Below are positions 8,560-14,501 of a stretch of 14,501 nucleotides of DNA, in pieces (position 1 is the stretch's first letter; each line of letters starts with the position of its first letter). The translations under genes and the position numbers were made by a program. This DNA is from Gammaproteobacteria bacterium. Lineage in GTDB: Bacteria; Pseudomonadota; Gammaproteobacteria; Woeseiales; Woeseiaceae. The notes beneath the pieces were generated by a model, which was given only the letters and a program-made list of their open reading frames with translations, was not told where the DNA came from and searched no databases. Where the stretch lies: assembly GCA_002685275.1 (NCBI GenBank), contig NYWX01000013.1, forward strand, positions 1 through 14,501, given 5' to 3'.

Positions 8560-8567
8560 CGATATTC

Positions 8568-9956
8568 ATGGGTAAGGAAAAATACAGAAAAGTTGCTGAT
8601 AGCATGGGTGAATTAGAGGTGCCACAGAGCGCTCTATGGGGTGCACAAACCCAGCGGGCAGTTAATAATTTTCCAATCAGTGGGATCTGTATTCCTCGAC
8701 AATTTATTGCGGCACTTGGTCTCATCAAATGGTCGGCAGCACAAGTGAATAATGACTTAGGCTTACTCTCAAAAGAAAAAACTAATGCCATTATGATTGC
8801 CTGTGAGGCTATCATCGAAGGTCAGCATGATGGGCAATTTCCTATAGATATTTTTCAAACAGGCTCTGGAACCAGTTCCAATATGAATGCTAATGAAGTT
8901 ATTGCGAATATAGCAACTTCTGTTAAAGGCACAAGTGTTCATCCTAATGATGATGTGAATATGGGGCAAAGTAGTAATGATGTTATCCCAACGGCAATTC
9001 ATATTGCAGCTGCGATTGCAATTGATGGTGATTTATTGCCAGCACTTAGTCAATTGGATAAGGAATTGGAAAGTAAGGCATATGAATATCAAGATGTAGT
9101 TAAAACTGGTCGAACGCATCTAATGGATGCAATGCCCATTACACTGAGCCAAGAGATAACTGGTTGGCGCTCACAACTCCAGCGAACTTCTGAGCGAATT
9201 AATGATTCAATGTCACGATTAATGAGGTTAGCGCAGGGTGGAACTGCTGTAGGAACAGGGATTAATGCGCACCCAGATTTCGGTAATAAATTTGCTGAAC
9301 TGCTCGCTAAAAAAACGAATATACCGTTTACCTCTTCAGATTCATTCTTTGAATCAATTTCAACCCAAGACACGGCAATTGAGGTATCAGGTCATTTAAA
9401 AGTATTAGCAGTTAATTTGATAAAAATTTCGAACGATCTTCGCTGGATGAACTCTGGCCCATTGGCTGGATTAGGTGAGATTAAACTTCCAGAACTACAA
9501 CCAGGATCAAGTATTATGCCAGGGAAAGTAAATCCAGTTATCCCAGAAGCAGTTGCCATGGTTGGAGCTCAAGTCATTGGTAATGATTCGGCAATTACGA
9601 TTGCCGGCCAATCTGGAAACTTTCAATTGAATGTTATGCTACCTGTGGTTGCACATAATCTTATTCAGAGTATCAGCATACTTTCAAATGCAATGAAAGT
9701 AATGGCTGAAAAAGCAATTTGTGGTTTTACTGTAAATGAAGAAAATATTAAAGAGATGTTGGACCGTAATCCGATTTTAGTAACCGCACTTAATTCTGTA
9801 ATTGGGTATGAGTTGGGTGCAAAAATTGCTAAAAAAGCATACCAAGAGGGAAGAGCGGTAAAGGATGTTGCAGCTGAGCTAACGGATCTAAGTGAAGCTG
9901 ATTTGGATCGCTTATTAGATCCTAAAGATCTGACAAAAGGTGGAATAAAAGAATAA
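8568..9956 (+). CDS. fumC: Fumarate hydratase class II
   Basis: FumC is the oxygen-stable, iron-free fumarase that hydrates fumarate to malate in the TCA cycle; the family is a homotetramer. From ATG 8568 the product is 462 residues, near E. coli FumC (467). Signatures in order: DSMGELEVP (11-19) and LWGAQTQRA (23-31), TGSGTSSNMNANEV (98-111), HPNDDVNMGQSSND (125-138), KTGRTHLMDAMPITLSQE (179-196) with H184 as the conserved active-site His, and GSSIMPGKVNP (313-323) with S314 on the catalytic loop. The aspartase alternative is less likely because HPNDDVNMGQSSND and the C-terminal ILVTALNSVIGY (403-414) match FumC better. The gene is divergent from purB, with 108 bases between the start codons. 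It is followed after 24 bases by nudL on the same strand, without a terminator-like hairpin. Confidence 0.96.
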   Translation: MGKEKYRKVADSMGELEVPQSALWGAQTQRAVNNFPISGICIPRQFIAALGLIKWSAAQVNNDLGLLSKEKTNAIMIACEAIIEGQHDGQFPIDIFQTGSGTSSNMNANEVIANIATSVKGTSVHPNDDVNMGQSSNDVIPTAIHIAAAIAIDGDLLPALSQLDKELESKAYEYQDVVKTGRTHLMDAMPITLSQEITGWRSQLQRTSERINDSMSRLMRLAQGGTAVGTGINAHPDFGNKFAELLAKKTNIPFTSSDSFFESISTQDTAIEVSGHLKVLAVNLIKISNDLRWMNSGPLAGLGEIKLPELQPGSSIMPGKVNPVIPEAVAMVGAQVIGNDSAITIAGQSGNFQLNVMLPVVAHNLIQSISILSNAMKVMAEKAICGFTVNEENIKEMLDRNPILVTALNSVIGYELGAKIAKKAYQEGRAVKDVAAELTDLSEADLDRLLDPKDLTKGGIKE

Positions 9957-9980
9957 TATTTTTTTATTCATTGGAATAAT

Positions 9981-10589
9981 TTGAATATTGAAGCAAAACT
10001 GGATGCACTTCGAGCTAATCCTCTCGCACCTATTAGCTTGGGTGCAAATCATCAAGAAGCATTAAGTAAATATAATACCGCAGGAAAAATGAGAACTGCT
10101 GCCGTTATGGTTCCGATTATTAAAAATAATTATCGTTATGAATTATTGCTGACAAAGCGGGCCCAACATTTAAAAGATCACGCTGGTGAAATATGCTTTC
10201 CTGGTGGAAGTATGGAGCAAACTGATGGTGATCATTTAGAGGCTGCTTTACGTGAAACGAGAGAGGAGGTAGGTATAAATTCAACTGAAATTGAAATTAT
10301 TGGCACCCTCCCTTCAATACCAACTTTGACTGGCTTTATGATACATCCAGTAATTGGATTGGTTGATAAAGCTATAAATATAGTGATTGCTCCTTCTGAA
10401 GTCGAGAGCTATCTTACTGTCCCATTTTTGTATTTTTTAAATGATGACAATAAACATGAGAGTATGCATAGTTTTAAAAATACAGAAATAACAATGATTG
10501 AATATCATTATAACGGAGCTAGAATATGGGGAGCAACTGCTATGATTATTTCATCATTATGTAAAAAAATAAAAGAGGAATCCATGTGA
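9981..10589 (+). CDS. nudL: Nudix hydrolase of the CoA pyrophosphatase (NudL) type
   Basis: Proteins of this family split CoA and related nucleotide diphosphate compounds to phosphopantetheine and 3',5'-ADP. The 202-residue product shows the NudL-specific extension LLTKRAQHLKDHAGE (56-70) running into CFPGG (72-76). The catalytic helix follows, ending ALRETREEVGI (89-99), whose REtrEE residues bind the metal. GTLPSIPTLTGFMIHPVIG (108-126) matches the family segment after the box. As in E. coli NudL, the Nudix box is longer than the canonical 23 residues. The start is TTG at 9981, weakly preceded by GGAA (9973-9976). The next in-frame ATG, at 10089, would remove the N-terminal helix typical of the family, so TTG is preferred. 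The last bases overlap the mazG start as GTGA. Substrate specificity is inferred from the family. Confidence 0.88.
   Translation: MNIEAKLDALRANPLAPISLGANHQEALSKYNTAGKMRTAAVMVPIIKNNYRYELLLTKRAQHLKDHAGEICFPGGSMEQTDGDHLEAALRETREEVGINSTEIEIIGTLPSIPTLTGFMIHPVIGLVDKAINIVIAPSEVESYLTVPFLYFLNDDNKHESMHSFKNTEITMIEYHYNGARIWGATAMIISSLCKKIKEESM
10574..10580 (+). promoter_or_regulatory. Shine-Dalgarno sequence for mazG inside nudL
   Basis: AGAGGAA in the last codons of nudL lies 5 bases before the GTG at 10586. That GTG overlaps the nudL TGA (10587-10589). Together these indicate translational coupling and fix the mazG start. Confidence 0.65.
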
Positions 10590-10978
10590 ACCCTAAATTT
10601 TCAATTATGGATGATCTGCCTAATGAGAATTCTGCTATAAGTATTGCCAGAATAGTGGGTGATCGAGCGTCTGAAGTTGGTTTTGATTGGCATGAGATAA
10701 GCGAGGTTTGGGAGAAAATATATGAGGAGATTTCTGAACTTAAAGATGCAATAACTCATTCACCAAGGGATATTGAGGAAGAGTTAGGTGATTTGTTATT
10801 TTCAGTGGTTAACCTAGCTCGACATCTAGAACTTGATCCAGAAAGAGCTTTATCTAGATCTAGTAAGAGATTTATCACTCGCTTTAAAGCTTTAGAATAT
10901 AATCTCGCCATTAAAGAAAAACTAATATCTGAATGTGATATAGCGGAGCTTGAGCAACTTTGGGAAGCTCAAAAGTAG
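10586..10978 (+). CDS. mazG: Single-domain MazG-type nucleotide pyrophosphohydrolase
   Basis: MazG proteins hydrolyse NTPs or dNTPs to monophosphates and pyrophosphate. The 130-residue product corresponds to the C-terminal half of E. coli MazG (263 residues), the half known to be catalytically active: ASEVGFDW (28-35), IYEEISEL (45-52), IEEELGDLLFSVVNLARHL (63-81) and a C-terminal ELEQLW (121-126). The Mg-binding pattern EExxE...ExxD is complete with E47, E48, E51, E66 and D69. The N-terminal MazG repeat is absent. The frame begins cleanly at a GTG with a good ribosome binding site, so this looks like a functional short protein and not debris. It overlaps nudL by 3 bases. The gene converges on the aldehyde dehydrogenase gene, 21 bases apart with no terminator. 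Substrate preference (dNTPs, ppGpp-related roles or others) cannot be told from sequence. Confidence 0.88.
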   Translation: MNPKFSIMDDLPNENSAISIARIVGDRASEVGFDWHEISEVWEKIYEEISELKDAITHSPRDIEEELGDLLFSVVNLARHLELDPERALSRSSKRFITRFKALEYNLAIKEKLISECDIAELEQLWEAQK

Positions 10979-10999
10979 AGCTATATAAGCATATTTCTC

Positions 11000-12514
11000 T
11001 TAAACGTCGAAGTTAACTCCTTGTGCTAATGGCAGTTCACTACTCCAGTTAATGGTATTAGTTTGACGTCGCATATAAGCTTTCCATGAATCAGAGCCAG
11101 CCTCACGGCCACCACCAGTTTCTTTCTCTCCACCAAACGCCCCACCAATTTCTGCTCCAGAAGTTCCAATATTAACATTAGCAATGCCACAGTCCGATCC
11201 TAAGTTGGAGAGGAAGCGTTCGGCATTTTGAAGATTGTTGGTAAATATTGCTGATGAAAGCCCTTGTTTTACATCATTTTGTTTAGCTATTGCATCATCA
11301 AGTGATTTACATGGAATTAAATACAATAATGGACCAAATGTTTCATCCTGAACAATATCCCATTCATTTTCAGCGGTTGCGATGATGGGTGAAATGAAAT
11401 GACCTTTGCTACCGACTCTTTCACCACCACAGAGAATTTCACCACCAGATTCACGAACTTTATTAACAGCGGCTTCAACATTTTGTACAGATTTTTCATC
11501 AATTAAAGGTCCCATGAGTGTTTTTTGATCTAATGGGTCACCTATGGGTATTTGTTGATAAGCGTGCACTAGTTTTTCTTTTAATTCTGTAAAGCGAGAT
11601 TCATGTACCAGTACACGTCTTGTAGTAGTGCATCTCTGACCAGCAGTTCCCACTGAACCGAAGACAATTCCGGGAACGGTAATATCAAAGTTAGCAGATT
11701 CATCTACTATTATGGCATTGTTGCCGCCAAGTTCGAGAAGAAATTTACCCATTCTTGCCGCTACATTCTTACCTACTTTTTTGCCTACCTCACAAGAACC
11801 AGTAAATGAAAGTAAGTCTATACGCCTATCATCGACTAGTTTTTGGGAGAGTATATTTGATTCATCATTAATTAAATGGAAGATATCTGGTAAACCTTGA
11901 TCTTTGAGCGCTTGATTGCAAATTTTTTGCACAGCTACTCCACATAAAGGAGTCTTTGGTGATGGCTTCCAGATACTGACATTACCGCAAATTGTTGCGA
12001 TAAAGGCATTCCATGACCATACCGCAACTGGGAAGTTAAATGCTGATATAATGCCAACAAGACCCAATGGATGCCATTGCTCATACATTCGATGCATTGG
12101 CCGCTCTGAGTGCGTAGTCATACCGTATAGCATCCTTGATTGTCCAACCGCAAGATCTGCCATATCAATCATTTCTTGGACCTCACCATCACCTTCTGCT
12201 TTAATCTTGCCCATTTCTAAGCTAACTAAACTTCCTAGTGCATCTTTATTCTCTCTGAGCGCTGCGCCAACTCTTCTGATTGCATCACCTCTAACTGGAG
12301 CTGGTATTTGCCGCCATTCTAGAAAAGCCTCTTGAGCAGCGGTAATTATTTGCTCGTACTCTTCAGTGGTCGTGTTTTTAACACTACCTATTAACTCACC
12401 TGTAGTCGGATTAATTGATTCAATTAATTTACCATCATTAGCTTGAATAGGTGTGCCACCACTCCAACTTCCAGCATTAATTGAATTTAGATCGAGACGT
12501 TCTAGTATACTCAT
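11000..12514 (-). CDS. amaB: ALDH7 (antiquitin-type) aldehyde dehydrogenase, probable alpha-aminoadipate semialdehyde dehydrogenase
   Basis: This NAD(P)-dependent dehydrogenase of 504 residues matches human antiquitin (ALDH7A1) and bacterial AmaB, which oxidise alpha-aminoadipate semialdehyde / piperideine-6-carboxylate in lysine and pipecolate breakdown. Visible: oxyanion Asn N160 in [10 protein letters not shown] (157-166), FTGS (237-240), general base E261 in LELGGNNA (260-267), nucleophile C295 in [12 protein letters not shown] (289-300) and E391 in QDETFGP. The C-terminal [18 protein letters not shown] (458-475) is diagnostic of ALDH7. E114 and R294 occupy the positions of the two substrate-recognition residues of ALDH7A1 (E121 and R301), at the same spacing from the nucleophile. 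The ATG at 12514 has AGGAG (plus-strand 12524-12528) 9 bases away. No other lysine-catabolic gene is in the window. Oxidation of other aldehydes, including osmolyte precursors, is possible. The symbol follows Pseudomonas usage and is less certain than the family. Confidence 0.88.
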   Translation of the reverse strand: MSILERLDLNSINAGSWSGGTPIQANDGKLIESINPTTGELIGSVKNTTTEEYEQIITAAQEAFLEWRQIPAPVRGDAIRRVGAALRENKDALGSLVSLEMGKIKAEGDGEVQEMIDMADLAVGQSRMLYGMTTHSERPMHRMYEQWHPLGLVGIISAFNFPVAVWSWNAFIATICGNVSIWKPSPKTPLCGVAVQKICNQALKDQGLPDIFHLINDESNILSQKLVDDRRIDLLSFTGSCEVGKKVGKNVAARMGKFLLELGGNNAIIVDESANFDITVPGIVFGSVGTAGQRCTTTRRVLVHESRFTELKEKLVHAYQQIPIGDPLDQKTLMGPLIDEKSVQNVEAAVNKVRESGGEILCGGERVGSKGHFISPIIATAENEWDIVQDETFGPLLYLIPCKSLDDAIAKQNDVKQGLSSAIFTNNLQNAERFLSNLGSDCGIANVNIGTSGAEIGGAFGGEKETGGGREAGSDSWKAYMRRQTNTINWSSELPLAQGVNFDV

Positions 12515-12757
12515 TCCAACTTACTCCTAAAAAGGTCATTACTAGCTATAAGATTTATTTATAGTGTATTTTGCCTATCCTTTAATGTTCTTTCCAGTCA
12601 TGATTGAGTAGTTTGAAGTAGAAATTTATAGATTATGAATATAGGTAAGTAATAATTATTTCACATATATCCTGTAAGCTTATGATTGCAATAATAAGTT
12701 TAGCCATGCACAATCTCTTTCAAGTATATTTTTTAGAGTTTAATAGAGGTAATAAAA
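12515..12757. promoter_or_regulatory. Divergent intergenic region between the ALDH7 and DAHP synthase genes
   Basis: This 243-base, strongly AT-rich stretch is the longest non-coding region here, and I see no gene in it. For the dehydrogenase (minus), TATAAA at plus-strand 12558-12563 is a fair -10, with a weak ATTAAA (12581-12586) 17 bases upstream. It overlaps a 6-bp inverted repeat, CTATAA/TTATAG (12546-12564). For the DAHP synthase (plus) two weak options exist: -10 TATGAT at 12681-12686 with ATTTCA at 12658-12663, or TTGCAA at 12686-12691 with CACAAT at 12709-12714. Ribosome binding sites are AGGAG (12524-12528, minus) and AGAGGT (12745-12750, plus). No TyrR or TrpR operator was recognised. 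Confidence 0.4.
12745..12750 (+). promoter_or_regulatory. Ribosome binding site of the DAHP synthase gene
   Basis: AGAGGT lies 7 bases before the ATG at 12758 and supports this start. Confidence 0.6.
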
Positions 12758-14110
12758 ATGCAAAATATTTCATGGGAACCGACTAGTTGGCAGGCATTAA
12801 ATGCAGCGCAACAAGCAAACTATCCTGATGAAAAGCATTTAGCAGAGGTTGTCGCTGAACTTAAAAAATTACCACCTATTGTAACTTCATGGGAAGTAGA
12901 TAAATTAAGTGAGCACATTGCGGCGGCTCAAAGAGGTGAGGTCTTCATACTCCAGGGTGGTGATTGTGCTGAGAGTTTTAGTGATTGCTCTTCTGAAAGT
13001 ATCGTTGCTAAACTAAAGATATTACTACAAATGAGTACTGTGATGCAGTACGGCCTAAAAAAACCAGTTGTTCGTGTTGGGAGAATGGCAGGGCAATATG
13101 CAAAACCAAGATCAGCTGATCTGGAGTCAAAAAACGGTCAAGAATTACCAAGTTATCGTGGCGATATTATAAATCGGAGCCCTTTCACCAGTGATGATAG
13201 AGTACCTGATCCAAAATTAATCTTACGTGGTTATGAGCGTGCTGCATTAACTATGAACTTTGTTCGTTCATTGATAGATGGGGGTTTTGTAGATTTACAT
13301 CATCCAGAATATTGGGATTTGGATTGGTTGGGTCATTCTGAAATGGCTGATCGTTACAATAAAATTATTAGCACAATTACTGAATCAATAGACTTTATTG
13401 AATCCACGTCAGGGCGCCCTTTATTTCTCTCACAAAAAGCTGAAATATATGCCGCTCATGAAGGTCTGCATTTACCATATGAGCAATCGCAAACTAGATA
13501 TATTGAGCGTACTGGAAATTGGTATAACTTGACCACGCATTTTCCATGGATTGGAATGCGAACAGCTGAACTTGAGGGCGCTCATGTAGAATATTTCCGA
13601 GGTGTAGCTAATCCAATGGGTATAAAAATAGGCCCTGGGATGACATCTGAATGGTTACAAGGGTTACTGACAATACTCAATCCCGATAAGCTCCCAGGCA
13701 GAATAACATTAATCCATCGCTTTGGTGCCAACACTATAGAGAAGCACCTTCCTGGATTAATAGAAGCTGTTAATGATATTAAATCTCCAGTTCTTTGGGT
13801 CTGTGATCCAATGCATGGCAACACAGAGTCTACTGCTGATGGTACTAAAACAAGGCGCTTTGAAAATATTTCCTCGGAATTAGAATCCGCATTCAAAGTA
13901 CATAAAAAAATGGGAACGTATCTGGGTGGTGTCCATCTTGAACTTACTGGTGAGAATGTTACTGAATGTACCGGTGGTGCAAGAGGTTTGAGCGACGAAG
14001 ATCTATCAAAAGCTTACAAATCTCAAGTTGATCCAAGATTAAATTATGAACAAGCAATGGAGATAGCTTTGGGTATTTCTGGTATGCAAGCAAAAGCTAA
14101 TAATGATTGA
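12758..14110 (+). CDS. 3-Deoxy-D-arabino-heptulosonate 7-phosphate synthase, class II
   Basis: DAHP synthase joins phosphoenolpyruvate and erythrose 4-phosphate, the committed step to chorismate and the aromatic amino acids. The 450-residue product belongs to class II (plant, mycobacterial and some proteobacterial), unrelated in sequence to E. coli AroF/G/H. Metal ligands are C70 in LQGGDCAESF (65-74), H353 in CDPMHGNT (349-356), E395 in GVHLELTGENVTEC (391-404) and D425 in QVDPRLNYEQA (423-433). The spacing of the last three matches the Mycobacterium tuberculosis enzyme. VRVGRMAGQYAKPRS (105-119) provides further active-site residues. The N-terminal region typical of the long, allosterically regulated forms is present (EPTSWQALNAAQQANYPD, 7-24), so aromatic feedback inhibition is possible but unproven. 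No other shikimate gene is adjacent. The gene is divergent from the ALDH7 gene and overlaps rluE by 14 bases, tail to tail. Confidence 0.94.
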   Translation: MQNISWEPTSWQALNAAQQANYPDEKHLAEVVAELKKLPPIVTSWEVDKLSEHIAAAQRGEVFILQGGDCAESFSDCSSESIVAKLKILLQMSTVMQYGLKKPVVRVGRMAGQYAKPRSADLESKNGQELPSYRGDIINRSPFTSDDRVPDPKLILRGYERAALTMNFVRSLIDGGFVDLHHPEYWDLDWLGHSEMADRYNKIISTITESIDFIESTSGRPLFLSQKAEIYAAHEGLHLPYEQSQTRYIERTGNWYNLTTHFPWIGMRTAELEGAHVEYFRGVANPMGIKIGPGMTSEWLQGLLTILNPDKLPGRITLIHRFGANTIEKHLPGLIEAVNDIKSPVLWVCDPMHGNTESTADGTKTRRFENISSELESAFKVHKKMGTYLGGVHLELTGENVTECTGGARGLSDEDLSKAYKSQVDPRLNYEQAMEIALGISGMQAKANND

Positions 14111-14501
14111 CCATAGACCAGGCTATTTTGTTTGTCATAACAATAGCATCACCCAATTTTAAATCATTTATTTCCCAGGGACCAACTTGCCATCTTATTA
14201 ATCTTAAAACGGGTAGATTAACAGCTGCTAACATTCGTCGAATTTGATGCTTTCGACCTTCATTGATTGCAATTTTGACCCACGCAGTCGGAATTTTTTC
14301 CCTGTGTCTGATAGGTGGAATTCTTTCCCAGAGTTTCCCTGGGCAATCCGATAACGATGCGATTTTAGCCTGTGCTGGACCATCTTTAAGCATTAGCCCA
14401 TTTTTTAATGTGTTTATTTGCTCGGTATTAGGAGCTCCTTCGACTTGGGCAAAATAATATTTTAATAATTTTTTTTGTGGTTCACAGATTCTTGCTTGGA
14501 G
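14097..14501 (-). CDS. rluE: 23S rRNA pseudouridine synthase RluE-like (3' part; 5' end beyond the window)
   Basis: The frame is open from the window edge to TAG (plus-strand 14097-14099), giving 134 residues without a start, so the gene is partial at its 5' end. The visible part is the C-terminal half of an RsuA/RluB/RluE-family enzyme: KYYFAQVEGAP near its beginning, then LWERIPPIRHREKIPTAWVK, the basic EGRKHQIRRMLAAV segment and LPVLRLIRWQVGPW. The PPIRxRxxIPTxW stretch points to RluE, which makes pseudouridine 2457 in E. coli 23S rRNA, more than to RluB, RluF or RsuA. The catalytic aspartate motif lies upstream, outside the window. An internal ATG at 14393 is not a plausible start because family sequence continues before it. 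Its last 14 bases overlap the 3' end of the DAHP synthase gene. Confidence 0.88.
   Translation of the reverse strand, partial: LQARICEPQKKLLKYYFAQVEGAPNTEQINTLKNGLMLKDGPAQAKIASLSDCPGKLWERIPPIRHREKIPTAWVKIAINEGRKHQIRRMLAAVNLPVLRLIRWQVGPWEINDLKLGDAIVMTNKIAWSMVNHY

Noticed and set aside
8529..8567. Upstream ATG at 8529 as the fumC start
   Set aside because: It lies within TATGAT, has no Shine-Dalgarno, and the 13 extra residues (arginine-rich) are not family-like. ATG 8568 has GGAG 8 bases upstream.
9957..9980. T-rich run after fumC as an intrinsic terminator
   Set aside because: No inverted repeat precedes the T-tract, and nudL begins immediately downstream on the same strand.
10586..10978. 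mazG as a truncated pseudogene
   Set aside because: The catalytic residues are complete, the start has a good ribosome binding site and is coupled to nudL, and the missing part is a whole domain, not a ragged break.
11916..12335. 139-codon open frame on the plus strand inside the ALDH7 gene
   Set aside because: It is antisense to a strongly conserved enzyme, has no recognisable domain or ribosome binding site, and is best explained as a shadow of the codon pattern on the other strand.
12651..12660. Perfect 10-bp palindrome AATAATTATT as an operator
   Set aside because: It is all A/T in a very AT-rich spacer, where such palindromes are expected by chance, and it matches no known operator.
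14097..14393. Internal ATG at 14393 as the start of a complete 98-residue protein
   Set aside because: RluE-like sequence continues upstream in the same frame to the window edge without a stop, so the gene is partial.

Overview
The window looks like ordinary core-metabolism chromosome from an AT-rich, compactly organised bacterium, most likely a gammaproteobacterium. TatD, AcnA, MnmA, PurB, FumC, NudL and RluE all resemble their Escherichia coli counterparts along their whole visible length. The partial first gene ends like the homoserine dehydrogenase half of a fused ThrA/MetL protein. Low GC by eye, very short intergenic gaps, start/stop overlaps and missing terminators suggest a streamlined, possibly free-living marine lineage. 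That lineage guess is inference; no rRNA or other marker is present to settle it. There are no mobile elements, tRNAs, CRISPR arrays or phage genes.

Layout. Bases 1-2346 (+) hold the threonine operon: the 3' end of thrA, then thrB and thrC, with a 4-base gap and a near-overlap. Bases 2354-8459 (-) hold four co-directional genes, transcribed purB, mnmA, acnA, tatD. Bases 8460-8567 form a short divergent promoter region containing a 9-bp inverted repeat whose arms each carry a TATGAT hexamer. Bases 8568-10978 (+) hold fumC, nudL (CoA pyrophosphatase, TTG start) and a one-domain mazG that overlaps nudL. Bases 11000-12514 (-) hold an ALDH7/antiquitin-type aldehyde dehydrogenase. Bases 12515-12757 are the longest non-coding stretch, a divergent promoter region. 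Bases 12758-14110 (+) hold a class II (plant/mycobacterial-type) DAHP synthase. Bases 14097-14501 (-) hold the 3' part of rluE, which overlaps the DAHP synthase gene tail to tail and runs off the window.

How the genes fit together. ThrA, ThrB and ThrC make threonine from aspartate semialdehyde. AcnA and FumC are TCA-cycle enzymes. PurB releases fumarate in purine synthesis and FumC consumes fumarate, and the two genes are head to head. NudL and MazG are both nucleotide-pool sanitising hydrolases and are translationally coupled. The ALDH7 enzyme suggests lysine or pipecolate catabolism, but no partner is in view. The DAHP synthase opens the shikimate pathway. MnmA and RluE modify tRNA and 23S rRNA.

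I found no previously undescribed system. The points most worth a second look are the symmetric purB/fumC promoter region, the MazG reduced to its catalytic half, and three convergent gene junctions with no room for a conventional terminator.
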